A stretch of 23,983 nt of DNA from an uncultured Clostridia bacterium (GTDB lineage: Bacteria > Bacillota > Clostridia > Lachnospirales > CAG-274). The position numbers and the translations under genes are program-made. The notes under the pieces are model-generated. The model was not told the origin of the DNA. It ran no database searches and was given only the letters and a program-made list of their open reading frames with translations. Positions 15,410-23,751 of this stretch are shown piece after piece. The stretch lies in NCBI GenBank assembly GCA_947589405.1, contig CANQBT010000019.1, forward strand, positions 1 through 23,983, in the 5' to 3' direction. The number at the start of each line of letters is the position of its first letter. Position 1 is the first letter of the stretch.

Positions 15410-15767
15410 CAAGGATTCTTTAGAAGCAGCCAAAATTGCATATGCCGCTCTTGACGACAAGCTTGCAATAGACATAAGGGTATTGGATATAGGCAAAATA
15501 TCCACACTTGCGGATTATTTTGTAATAGCAAGCGGCTCCAATCCCAATCAGCTCAAGGCTATGGCGGATTCTGTAGATGAAAATATGTATAAGGCAGGCT
15601 ATATACTTAAGCATACAGAGGGTATGCAGAGCCATAACAGAAGCTGGGTGCTTATGGATTTCGGCGATGTTGTTGTCCACCTTTTCAACAAGGAGGACAG
15701 GGAGTTTTATGATCTGGAAAGAATATGGGGAGATGCAAGGGTTCTTTCTGATGAGGAATTAAAATAA
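15399..15767 (+). CDS. rsfS: Ribosome silencing factor RsfS
   Basis: RsfS binds protein L14 of the large subunit and blocks subunit joining under nutrient limitation. The 122-aa product shows LDIGKISTLADYFVIASGSN (about 31-50), then EGMQSHNRSWVLMDFGDVVVHLF split by family-typical residues, and REFYDLERIWGDA at the end, all characteristic. Length is normal. GGGAGG precedes ATG 15399, which lies 11 bases inside nadD-yqeK. The nadD-yqeK-rsfS order is standard in Bacillota. Confidence 0.96.
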   Translation: MKNNKDSLEAAKIAYAALDDKLAIDIRVLDIGKISTLADYFVIASGSNPNQLKAMADSVDENMYKAGYILKHTEGMQSHNRSWVLMDFGDVVVHLFNKEDREFYDLERIWGDARVLSDEELK

Positions 15768-15779
15768 AGGAGCGGTACT

Positions 15780-16532
15780 ATGACCGGCAAATACTCAATA
15801 GATGACCTTAAAGAGGTGGTCTGTCGCCTTACGGCAGAGGACGGCTGCCCATGGGACAGTATACAGACTCACGAATCCCTTAAAAGATACCTTATAGAAG
15901 AATGCTATGAGGTCATCGACGCCATAGATAAAAAGGACAATGAAAACATGTGCGAGGAGCTGGGAGATGTGCTCTTCCAGATAGTCTTTCATTCCGAGCT
16001 TGCACGTAAGGAAAAGGCTTTCGATATGTCCGATGTGACAGATGGCATTACGAGGAAAATGATCTCAAGACACCCCCATATATTTTCGGACAAGAATGTA
16101 AAAAGTATAAAGGAAATAAATGACAGCTGGGAGAGTATAAAAAAGAAGGAAAAGGGTTATAAGAATAATATGGAAATACTGCGAAGTATCCCGACGGCTC
16201 TTCCGGCTCTTATGAGAAGTGAAAAGACTGTTTCAAAAGCATACAAAAATGGTATGGATAGTGAAAGTGAAGGGGAAATATTAAACAGGCTTGAAAAAAA
16301 TATGGAGAAGCTGAAAGACCTTAAATCCTTCCAGAAAACGGAACAAGAGGAAATAATTGGTAATTTTTTGCTGGATTTAACAAAAATTTCACACTTTTCC
16401 CAATTAAATGTAGAATTTTCCTTGACAAATGCCTTAAAAACGTATATAAATAAACTTGAGAACATTGAAAAGGCCAATGCAGCCGATGGAGAAACCGATG
16501 AGGATACAGGTTTCGAGGATGCGAAGGTATAA
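15780..16532 (+). CDS. mazG: Nucleoside triphosphate pyrophosphohydrolase MazG
   Basis: MazG hydrolyses NTPs and dNTPs to monophosphate and pyrophosphate, and is thought to clean damaged or excess nucleotides. The 250-aa protein has the signature CPWDSIQTHESLKRYLIEE, the metal-binding EExxE (Glu40, Glu41, Glu44) and ExxD (Glu60, Asp63 in EELGDVLFQIVFH), then RHPHIFSD. The C-terminal half resembles the second MazG domain but is less conserved and ends in an acidic tail. AAAGGAG precedes the ATG. The last 110 bases also hold a promoter for hup. Confidence 0.93.
   Translation: MTGKYSIDDLKEVVCRLTAEDGCPWDSIQTHESLKRYLIEECYEVIDAIDKKDNENMCEELGDVLFQIVFHSELARKEKAFDMSDVTDGITRKMISRHPHIFSDKNVKSIKEINDSWESIKKKEKGYKNNMEILRSIPTALPALMRSEKTVSKAYKNGMDSESEGEILNRLEKNMEKLKDLKSFQKTEQEEIIGNFLLDLTKISHFSQLNVEFSLTNALKTYINKLENIEKANAADGETDEDTGFEDAKV
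16422..16450 (+). promoter_or_regulatory. Internal promoter for hup inside mazG
   Basis: TTGACA (16422-16427), a 17-bp spacer and TATAAA (16445-16450). It lies in the weakly conserved 3' end of mazG. A start near 16457 gives a leader of about 100 bases before the HU start codon and would uncouple the abundant HU protein from the housekeeping operon. Confidence 0.65.
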
Positions 16533-16555
16533 ATAATGAAAAGGAGGAAATTTCA

Positions 16556-16831
16556 ATGAACAAAACTGAATTAGTTGCAAGCATTGCCGAAAAGGCTGGT
16601 TTGAAAAAGACAGAGGCAGAGAAGGCTTTAAAGGCTTTCGAGGAGACAGTTACAGCTGCTTTAGTTGCAGGTGACGAAGTTAGATTAGTTGGCTTTGGTA
16701 CATTTGCTGTAAAGGCAAGAGAAGCTCGTACAGGCGTTAATCCCAGAACTAACGAATCTATACAGATCGCAGCATCTAAGGCTCCTAAGTTTAAGGCTGG
16801 TAAGGCTTTAAAGGACGCTGTTAATGCTTAA
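16556..16831 (+). CDS. hup: DNA-binding protein HU
   Basis: HU is the small histone-like protein that bends and packages DNA as a dimer. The 91-aa product has the helical N-terminus MNKTELVASIAEKAGLKK, the GFGTFAVKAREARTGVNPRT signature forming the beta arms, and the C-terminal PKFKAGKALKDAVN. Length and motifs are typical. A strong AAAAGGAGG lies seven bases before the ATG. Codons favour TTA, GTT and GCT more than in neighbouring genes, as expected for a highly expressed gene. It has its own promoter and terminator in the middle of the mazG-rqcP row. Confidence 0.98.
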   Translation: MNKTELVASIAEKAGLKKTEAEKALKAFEETVTAALVAGDEVRLVGFGTFAVKAREARTGVNPRTNESIQIAASKAPKFKAGKALKDAVNA

Positions 16832-16842
16832 TCAATAAATTT

Positions 16843-16870
16843 CGGGGTCTTTTTGACCCCGTCTTTTATT
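16843..16870 (+). terminator. Rho-independent terminator after hup
   Basis: CGGGGTC (16843-16849) pairs with GACCCCG (16855-16861), followed by TCTTTTATTTTA. The T tract is interrupted, which may allow the read-through that rqcP, yabP and yabQ seem to need. Confidence 0.88.
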
Positions 16871-16889
16871 TTATGTTAAGGAGAGCTAT

Positions 16890-17129
16890 ATGAGATTAGA
16901 TAAATATTTAAAGGTATCCCGCATTATAAAAAGAAGGACCGTTGCAAACGAAGCCTGCGACAGCGGAAGAGTCAGCGTAAACGGAAAGCCTGCAAAGGCA
17001 GGCTTAGATGTAAAGGTAGGGGATATTATAGAAATAGCCTTTGGCAGCAGCAATGTGAAGGTAGAGGTCCTTTCGGTACAGGAAAGCGTGCGCAAGGAAG
17101 ATGCGGCGTCTATGTATAAAAATCTTTGA
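16890..17129 (+). CDS. rqcP: S4-domain RNA-binding protein RqcP (YabO/Hsp15 family)
   Basis: RqcP (B. subtilis YabO) binds stalled 50S subunits and helps RqcH add C-terminal alanine tails in ribosome-associated quality control. The 79-aa protein is almost entirely an S4 domain: MRLDKYLKVSRIIKRRTVA, then SGRVSVNGKPAKAG and VKVGDIIEI. AAGGAGAG precedes the ATG. Its position after mazG (with hup inserted) and before yabP-yabQ-divIC matches the Bacillus order. Confidence 0.93.
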   Translation: MRLDKYLKVSRIIKRRTVANEACDSGRVSVNGKPAKAGLDVKVGDIIEIAFGSSNVKVEVLSVQESVRKEDAASMYKNL

Positions 17130-17160
17130 TCCCTCATATATTTTATATGGGGGTGATACT

Positions 17161-17433
17161 GTGGAGGAAAGAACTTCATCACGTCACACGATCACAATAG
17201 ACAAAAGAGAAAAAATATCGGCATCGGGAGTGACCGATGTATTGAGCTTTGATGAGGAAAATATTGTTGCCCAGACAGATAAGGGAATACTTATTATACA
17301 CGGTCGCAATCTGCATATAAATAATCTTAACCCGGACAGAGGCGAGCTTGCGGCAGAGGGCATTGTCACAAGCCTGTCATATGAAGAGGAAGGTCCGGGC
17401 AGATCCGGGTTCTGGGGAAGACTGTTCAAATGA
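17161..17433 (+). CDS. yabP: YabP-family sporulation protein
   Basis: YabP is a small sporulation-associated protein conserved in spore formers. The 90-aa product contains HTITIDKREKISASGVTDVLSFDEENI, the family core, split here by the usual VLSFDEE segment, and a later GILIIHGRNLHINNLNPDRGE. GTG 17161 follows GGGGGTGAT with normal spacing; an in-frame ATG at 17101 would overlap rqcP. The stop overlaps yabQ (ATGA). Confidence 0.88.
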   Translation: MEERTSSRHTITIDKREKISASGVTDVLSFDEENIVAQTDKGILIIHGRNLHINNLNPDRGELAAEGIVTSLSYEEEGPGRSGFWGRLFK

Positions 17434-17867
17434 TCCTTTCAATGACATTCCAATTCAGGCTTTTTTTTATGGCAGCGGCAATGGGAATAGCAGGAGGTCT
17501 TGCATATACTCTTATGTGTACTGCCTGCACAATGATATGCAAAAGCAGATCGGTCAAAAATATTCTGGATATGGTTTTCTGGATATTGTATTCCCTTGTA
17601 TTCTTTCTGAGCATGCTGTATGTAAACTATGGGGAAATACGCCCCTTTTCGATAATGGGTATTGCCTTAGGCATGCTCATATACTATATGATAATGGAAA
17701 ATACGGCTCGCAGAGCAGCTGAATTTATATTCGGTATATTACATAAAATACTTCTTCTTATAACTGAGATCATACTTACTCCTTTTAAATTATTTCTCTT
17801 TCCGGCAAAAAAATTGTTATTAATTATAAAAAAAGCTTGCAAAAACGCTAAAAGTATGAGAGAATAA
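17430..17867 (+). CDS. yabQ: YabQ-family spore cortex membrane protein
   Basis: YabQ is needed for spore cortex formation in B. subtilis and localises to the spore membranes. The 145-aa product has three clear hydrophobic helices (about 8-30, 48-66 and 72-90) and a further hydrophobic, Lys-ending C-terminal segment. Sequence conservation of YabQ is low; the call rests on membrane layout, length and position between yabP and divIC. It overlaps yabP by four bases. Confidence 0.82.
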   Translation: MILSMTFQFRLFFMAAAMGIAGGLAYTLMCTACTMICKSRSVKNILDMVFWILYSLVFFLSMLYVNYGEIRPFSIMGIALGMLIYYMIMENTARRAAEFIFGILHKILLLITEIILTPFKLFLFPAKKLLLIIKKACKNAKSMRE

Positions 17868-17914
17868 ATTGAAATATTATTTGGGTAATGAAATTTTGAA
17901 AGGGTGCAGTAAAA

Positions 17915-18277
17915 TTGACTAAGGATAAAATAAAAAAGGCTAATTTAATATACGCCGTTATTATGATAATAATATCTCTTATATTTGTTGCTGCCCTTTT
18001 ACACCAGTACAGCATAAGACAAAGCCTTATATCATCTCAGATAGATATGGAAATACAGCTTACTAAGGCAAATGCTGAGGGAGCCGCTCTTAAGAAGCAG
18101 TTTGACAGCCAGACTTCTCCTGAATTTATAGAAAAGGTCGCAAGGGAAAAGCTCAATATGGTTAAGCCTAACGAAATAGTGTTTATTGACGAAAACACTC
18201 CTGAGGGCAAGCAGCTTCTCAAATCCAACGAAGCTGAGAATATGGCTAAAGAAAATAAACAGAATACCGATAATTAA
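17915..18277 (+). CDS. divIC: DivIC/FtsB-like septum formation initiator protein
   Basis: This divisome protein links FtsL and DivIB/FtsQ at the septum. The 120-aa product has a short cytosolic N-terminus rich in Lys, one transmembrane helix (about 10-30, LIYAVIMIIISLIFVAALL), a periplasm-facing coiled coil (about 35-62), and the family segment PEFIEKVAREKLNMVKPNEIVFI split at PNEIVF. The start is TTG 17915 behind AAAGGGTG. Its place after yabQ matches B. subtilis divIC. The tail beyond residue 90 is polar and poorly conserved. Confidence 0.88.
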   Translation: MTKDKIKKANLIYAVIMIIISLIFVAALLHQYSIRQSLISSQIDMEIQLTKANAEGAALKKQFDSQTSPEFIEKVAREKLNMVKPNEIVFIDENTPEGKQLLKSNEAENMAKENKQNTDN

Positions 18278-18282
18278 AATAG

Positions 18283-18337
18283 AGCTGTTGCGTTAAGATC
18301 TGTGAAAAAAATGGGTCTTGGTGCGACAGCTTTTTTG
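18283..18337 (+). terminator. Rho-independent terminator after divIC
   Basis: AGCTGTTGC (18283-18291) pairs with GCGACAGCT (18323-18331). An inner AAGATC / GGTCTT stem extends it, and TTTTTT follows directly. It ends the hup-rqcP-yabP-yabQ-divIC row. Confidence 0.9.
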
Positions 18338-18377
18338 GGTTATATGTTTTTGTTTAGGTGAGTATCGATGTTGCTTG

Positions 18378-18548
18378 TCGCTTTAGAACGACCCTTCCAC
18401 CATTTCAAACAACTGTTTGAAATGGTCCCCCTCCCCTCCGACGCCCTGTGGGCTAGGGGAGGCTAGAGAGAGGAGGAGAAGGGGAAGTGGCAGCCCAACC
18501 ATTTCGTTGAATTGAGATTACGCCTGCTTTGGGTTGCCGATAGGGTCG
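18378..18548. repeat. Palindrome-rich non-coding element (possible MITE-like repeat)
   Basis: This gene-free stretch holds a 13-bp-arm palindrome ACCATTTCAAACA / TGTTTGAAATGGT (18399-18426), a C/G-rich stem CTCCCCT (18431-18437) / AGGGGAG (18455-18461) with inner GCCC / GGGC, and GGCAGCCCAA (18489-18498) / TTGGGTTGCC (18529-18538). Inverted CGACCCT (18389-18395) and AGGGTCG (18542-18548) lie at the edges. Its base make-up is more GC-rich and purine-tract-rich than its surroundings. The structure suggests a small mobile repeat, but no second copy is present in the window. Confidence 0.5.
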
Positions 18549-18610
18549 AATTACTGCGCTAAACAAAAATTTAATACAGTAGTCCATATTTTGGCATAAA
18601 ACAAGCAGGC

Positions 18611-19366
18611 TTACAATGCCGCCAGCTTTTCTATAGCCACATACAGCTGAGAGATCTGATACCATGTAGCCAGATCCACAACGCCGGTCTGAGGAAGATT
18701 GAATATCTGCTGAAAAGTCCTTACCGCATCTGCGGTGCTTTCTCCGTACACGCTGTCTACTCTCAGCTTTGTTATGGCGGTGTAGGTATTTGCAATGGAA
18801 TTAAGCTGCCTTTGTATTGTTCTTACGTCATTTCCCGATGAGCCTATCGTCAGATTTGTTCCGGGAAAGCTGGAGGGCACTCCCTGTATCTTCTCTGCTG
18901 TTTCAATATAAATATCGCTTCCGTAGTAGTATCTCAGTATTTCTATGGTGCTGTAGCCCTGCTCAGCCAGTTCTGCGCTTCCCCATTGAGTCATCCAGCC
19001 GGGACAGCTTACCTTTCTGCCGTCGCAGTATTGAGCAAATAAAGGCTGTATCTGACCTTCCCTTTTTATATAGTTTGTAAACATTTCATCTACGATTTGG
19101 CTTATCTCTTCGTATATTGTTCTTCCGTAGCTAAAGCTTTGATCATATCTGGTAGAATTGGTTATCGTAAAATTATAACCTCTGTTCCTGTACCATTCTG
19201 TAAATACCCTGTTAAGCACAAATGACTGTATAGCAAGTACATTTGCTCTTATGGCAGCGTCCGGCCATGTAGAATATATCTCGCTGGAGGCAACATTTTT
19301 AATATAGTCCTTATATGGGATATAGTAATTAGGTCCGCTTGAACCGGGAACGCCATCGTGGACCAC
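18611..19366 (-). pseudogene. 5'-truncated SpoIID-like / peptidoglycan-binding protein
   Basis: The readable 251 aa hold a SpoIID/LytB-like domain (YIKNVASSEIYSTWPDAAIR, then AIQSFVLNRVFTEWYRNRGY and YCDGRKVSCPGWMTQWG) and a C-terminal PG_binding_1 repeat (about 172-240, IGSSGNDVRTIQRQLN to GVVDLATWYQISQLY). The C-terminus looks complete. The frame stays open upstream through VIPEYIVVHDG, which looks like internal family sequence, until stop codons near 19420. No ATG, GTG or TTG occurs in that stretch except GTG 19366, which has no ribosome binding site. Homologues I recall are longer, with an extra N-terminal domain. So this is probably a remnant whose 5' part was lost. A short form started from GTG 19366 remains possible. 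Confidence 0.7.
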
Positions 19367-19606
19367 TATATATTCGGGTATTACATCACAGTAATTTTCA
19401 ACAATGCTCCAAAATATACGAAACCCAAGTATTTATCAGTACTACAAGAAATTGTCAAATGCTGTTTAAATAATTAAGACTATTATAAATTATTATAAGA
19501 TGTTATAGGCTTTTAAAAAAATGTGGTCAAAAATGTCGTCAGCGGAGAAGTATATAGATATTTATGCCTGTGTAAGAAGGCGTATATAAGACAAATGTCG
19601 GGAGAA

Positions 19607-19634
19607 TTGAAAAAAAGTATATATATGGTATAAT
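19607..19634 (+). promoter_or_regulatory. Promoter of sbcDC
   Basis: TTGAAA (19607-19612), a 16-bp spacer and TATAAT (19629-19634) preceded by TGG. The predicted start lies about 30 bases before the sbcD ATG. The rest of the gap from 19430 to 19606 shows no gene; a minus-strand TTGACA at 19453-19458 has no good -10. Confidence 0.75.
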
Positions 19635-19672
19635 ATGCTTATATAAAAAATTGATAAAAAGGGGCGATACAA

Positions 19673-20812
19673 ATGAAACTGATACATCTTTCGGATCTTC
19701 ATCTGGGAAAGCGTGTAAACGAGTTTTCAATGCTGGAGGACCAGAGATACATACTTAAGAGAATAATAAACATAATTGACGACGAGGGACCCGATGCCGT
19801 TATTATTGCAGGAGATGTCTATGACAAAGCCACACCCTCCACAGAGGCTATAGAGCTTTTTGACGATTTTATAGTGAGTCTGGCAGAGCGTGACTTAAAT
19901 GTGTTTATAATAAGCGGAAATCATGATTCTGCCGAGCGTCTTGCCTTTGGAGGAAGGATCATGGACACAAGAGGAGTGCATTTTTCACCTGTTTATAATG
20001 GAGAGGTAAAGCCCATTGAATTAAACGATGGCTGTGTTAGCGTGAATGTGTACATGCTTCCGTTTTTGAAGCCTGCCAATGTTCGCCGTTTCTATCCCGA
20101 AGATGAAATTTCCTCATATAGCGATGCTGTGAGTATAGCCATAAAAAATATGGCTATAGACAAAAGCAAAATAAATATACTTGTAACACACCAATTTGTA
20201 ACAGGAGCATTGCGTTCCGAGTCTGAGGATATTTCATTAGGCGGAGCCGACAACATAGACGCTTCTGTTTTTAAGGACTTTGATTATGTTGCTCTGGGAC
20301 ACATACATGGTCCTCAGAATATAGGCAGTAAAAAAATAAGATATTGCGGAACACCCTTGAAATATTCATTTTCTGAGGTCTCACATAAAAAGTCCGTAAG
20401 CGTTGTGGAGTTTAGTGAAAAAGGAGAGCTTTCTTTAAAAACGGTTCCTCTTGTTCCTCTGCGTGATATGGTGGAGTTGAAGGGCACATATGATGAACTG
20501 ACAAATAAAAGCTTCTATGAAGGCACATCATATCAGAAGGACTATGTCCACATAACATTGACAGATGAGGAAAATATATTTGACGCTGTTTCAAAGCTGA
20601 GATCGATATATAAAAATCTTATGAAAATAGATTACGATAACATGCGTACTCGTAACGGCAGAGAAATGACGGTAGCAGAGGATATAGAGAACAAAACTCC
20701 CCTTGAGCTGTTTTCTGAATTTTATTTATTGCAGAACGGCTCGGAAATGAGCAATGAACAAAGAGAATTTATGGAGAATATTATAAATGAAGTCTGGGAG
20801 GGTGAACAATGA
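19673..20812 (+). CDS. sbcD: Nuclease SbcCD subunit D (Mre11-like)
   Basis: SbcD is the Mn-dependent nuclease of the SbcCD complex, which cuts hairpins and protein-blocked DNA ends. The 379-aa product has all phosphodiesterase motifs: SDLHLGK (Asp8, His10), AGDVYD (Asp48), SGNHDS (Asn83-His84-Asp85), VTHQF (His173) and LGHIHG (His210, His212). The capping domain follows. The C-terminal region of Mre11-type proteins normally contacts SbcC. The length is normal. The ribosome binding site is modest (AAGGGGCG). It overlaps sbcC by ATGA. Confidence 0.96.
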   Translation: MKLIHLSDLHLGKRVNEFSMLEDQRYILKRIINIIDDEGPDAVIIAGDVYDKATPSTEAIELFDDFIVSLAERDLNVFIISGNHDSAERLAFGGRIMDTRGVHFSPVYNGEVKPIELNDGCVSVNVYMLPFLKPANVRRFYPEDEISSYSDAVSIAIKNMAIDKSKINILVTHQFVTGALRSESEDISLGGADNIDASVFKDFDYVALGHIHGPQNIGSKKIRYCGTPLKYSFSEVSHKKSVSVVEFSEKGELSLKTVPLVPLRDMVELKGTYDELTNKSFYEGTSYQKDYVHITLTDEENIFDAVSKLRSIYKNLMKIDYDNMRTRNGREMTVAEDIENKTPLELFSEFYLLQNGSEMSNEQREFMENIINEVWEGEQ

Positions 20813-23577
20813 GACCTGTAAAACTTACCATGTCTGCTTTCGGACCCTATGCAGACAAAACAGAAATAGATTTTAACAAATTGGGAACAAAGGGCTTATA
20901 TCTTATAACGGGAAATACAGGCGCAGGCAAAACCACTATATTCGACGCCATAACATTTGCTCTTTACGGAAAGCCCAGCGGAAATAACAGAGATGCAAAT
21001 ATGTTTTGCTCAAAATATGCTGCTTTGGGAACTCCCACAAAGGTAGAGCTTATATTTGAATATGCAGGCAAGGAATATTGCATAAAGAGAAATATTGCGC
21101 AGGAAAATATTAAAACAGAAAGCGGCAGATCTAAGTCCAAAAAGGAGCCGGAAGCTGAACTTTATTATCCCGATGGAAGAGTTGTGACAAATAAGACAAA
21201 TGTAACTAAAGCGATCACAGATATAATGGGTATCGACAGAGAACAGTTTACACAGATAGCTATGATAGCACAGGGAGATTTTCTCAAATTGCTGTTCGCC
21301 AATACAAAAGAAAGAATAAGTATATTCCAGAAAATATTTCATACGCAAAAATATTATGACCTTCAGGAAAAACTAAAGCATGAGACCTTGTCCCTTACCA
21401 ATGAATATAAAAAAGGAGTCAACAGCATAAAGCAATACATAAGCGGTGTTGAATGCGATAAGGACGACATATTGTCTATAGATTTGGAAAAAGCAAATAA
21501 TAACGAGCTTCCTACAGATGATGTTGTTGAGTTAATAGACACTCTTATAAAAAATGATAATGCCGCCATCAAAACTTTAATGAACGATATTGATAACAAG
21601 GACAAGGAAATATCAGACCTGACGGCAAAAATATCAAAAGCTGAGGAATATCAGAACACAGAAAGATCTCTTAAGATATACTTAAATGATAAGGCGGAAA
21701 CCGAACCCTATCTTGCAGAATTAAAAAACAAGCTTAATGCAGAAAGGAAAAGAGAGCCTGAGCTTGCAGAGCTTAACAGGAGCATAGCCAATATAAATGC
21801 AGAGCTTAAGGAATATGACGAGCTGGATTCAAAAAATAAAGATCTTAAGGATATAACAGTATCTGTTTCTCATAGCATGGAGGATAAGAATGCCAAAGCA
21901 GATTCAGCGGAAAAGCTCAATGCTCTGATCGAAAAATTAAAGGCTGAAGCGACTTCTCTTAAAGATGCCGATGTGGAGAAGCTGGATCTTGAAACAAAAA
22001 AAGGCACATTGGATAAAAATATCGGAGAAATAGAGGATATTGAAAAAACCGTCAGGAATATTTCTGCACTTGAAAAGGACCTTAAAAATAAGCAAAAAGA
22101 ATACATATCCAAATCAAAAGATGCAAAGAATAAAAAAACAGAATACGATATGAAGCATAAGGCTTATTTGGACGAACAAGCCGGTATACTGGCAGATGAG
22201 CTTGAAAAGGGAATGCCCTGTCCCGTATGCGGTTCTGTGGAGCATCCTATGCCTGCCAAGAAATCTGCCGCAGCTCCCACAAAGGAAGAGCTTGAAATAT
22301 GTAAAGCTCAGTATGAAAAGGCAGACAAGCTTTCTGCAAAGGCAAGTGAGGAGGCAAACAGCATAAGTAATGAAATTTCAGTAAACATGAAAAATGCCTT
22401 AAAGGCTGCAAATAAAATCACAAATATAAGCAGCTATGAAGATATAGCGGATAAGCTTTCGGAAAAGAAAAAGGAATACGAAAGGCTGTATTCCGATGTT
22501 GACACAAGCCTAAAAAATGCCGAATAAAAAGCTGAACGCAAGAAGGAATTGGCAAAAATAATACCCGAAAAGGAGAAGAATAATAAAGAGATAAATAAAG
22601 AGGTCAATGAGCTTGAAAATAAGCTTACAGAGCTTAATGCAAATAAGATCCTTACTGAGAAGAGAGTAGGGGAATTGAAAGCCAAACTCAGTTTTGATTC
22701 AAAGACGGCTGCAAAAAAGAAGATCTCAGAGCTTGAAAATCAAAGTAAAGCTATTGAGAGGGCTATAAAAGATGCAAATGACGAATACCTTAGCTGCAAG
22801 GATAAGGTCACAGGGCTGAATGCCAAGATAGAAGAAGCCGAGAAAATGCTCAAGGATAAAATAGACTGTGATATTGAAGCGGAAAATGATAAGCTCATAA
22901 ACGTAAAATATCAAAGAAAAGCATTGCTAAACAAAAAGGAAACAATTACAACAAGAGTCAGGTCAAATGAAAAAAATTTAAAAGCTATCGGTAAAAGCTC
23001 AAATGAACTGGCAAAGGTGGAAAAGAAGCTGAATTGGTTACAGACATTGTCCGATACAGCCAACGGAAACCTTAAAGGCAAAGAAAAAATAATGCTTGAG
23101 ACTTATGTACAAATGACCTATTTTGACAGAATAATAGAAAGGGCAAACTCCCGTCTTATGATCATGTCAGGCGGTCAGTATGAGCTAAAGAGAAGGCGTG
23201 AGTCGGAAAATAACCAAAGACAAAGCGGACTCGATCTTGACGTTATAGACCATTACAACGGAAGTGAGAGGACCGTAAAGACATTGTCAGGAGGCGAATC
23301 CTTTAAGGCATCTCTTTCATTGGCACTTGGCTTGTCCGATGAAATACAGTCTTTGGCAGGAGGTATACAGCTGGATACAATGTTTGTAGACGAGGGCTTC
23401 GGCTCTCTTGATGAAGAGTCTCTTCAGCAGGCAATGAGGGCTTTGGCAGACCTTACGGAGGGAAATAGACTTGTAGGCATCATTTCCCATGTTTCAGAGC
23501 TTAAGGAAAAAATAGACAAGCAGATAATCGTAACAAAGAACAGAGATGAAGGAAGCAAGGCGGAAATTATAGTATAA
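20809..23577 (+). pseudogene. sbcC: Nuclease SbcCD subunit C (Rad50-like), interrupted by an in-frame stop
   Basis: SbcC is the SMC-like ATPase of SbcCD. The reading frame is collinear over 922 codons, but codon 573 is TAA (22525-22527). Part 1 (20809-22527, 572 aa) carries Walker A GNTGAGKTT (35-43), the first coiled-coil arm and the zinc hook Cys471-Pro-Val-Cys474. Part 2 (to 23577) carries the returning coiled coil, the signature LSGGESF (from about 826) and Walker B FVDEGFGSLDEE (Asp861-Glu862). Codons on both sides keep a Lys/Glu-rich coiled-coil pattern (KNAE, stop, KAERKKELAKI), so a single base change explains the break. The first in-frame start afterwards, TTG 22549, has AAGGA only one base away, so separate translation looks poor. 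A sequencing error, recent inactivation or read-through are the options. Confidence 0.85.
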
Positions 23578-23587
23578 ACAAAACAGG

Positions 23588-23618
23588 TCGGTATGGTCAA
23601 AACCATACCGATCCTTTT
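23588..23618. terminator. Terminator after sbcC, possibly bidirectional
   Basis: TCGGTATGGT (23588-23597) pairs perfectly with ACCATACCGA (23602-23611) around a CAAA loop. The plus-strand tail is TCCTTTTG; the minus-strand tail is CCTGTTTTGTTT, so it could serve both directions. Confidence 0.85.
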
Positions 23619-23751
23619 GCATAGGCGAACAATAACACAAGGTGTTATGACAAATCCCATAGGAATGGCTCTCCTGAGAATTTTAGCATTTCAAAGCAAG
23701 CCCTATTGCTTTCTTGCAGTCGCAAACTTCTGCGATGCTTTCTGTATTATA
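23619..23751 (-). ncRNA. Candidate minus-strand structured RNA
   Basis: No protein-coding gene is visible in this stretch. On the minus strand a TATAAT (23746-23751) preceded by TGTGA could start an RNA near 23739 that ends at the hairpin 23588-23611. Its first 55 bases can form a three-way junction: GCAT / ATGC (23735-23738 with 23686-23689) enclosing GCAG / CTGC and AAGCAA / TTGCTT. Further on, ATAACAC / GTGTTAT (23642-23648 with 23632-23638) forms a hairpin. The -35 region is poor. No known RNA family was recognised, so this is speculative. Confidence 0.35.

Noticed and set aside
17348..17722. A 124-codon plus-strand frame spanning the end of yabP and yabQ
   Set aside because: It overlaps two genes with matching family motifs and has no ribosome binding site; it is a shifted-frame artefact.
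22525..22527. TAA in sbcC as a reassigned (sense) codon
   Set aside because: TAA ends most other genes in the window at their expected C-termini, so it is used as a normal stop.
23652..23740. Purine-type riboswitch from the three-way junction
   Set aside because: The conserved purine-riboswitch loop and junction bases are not present, and no gene follows on that strand within the window.
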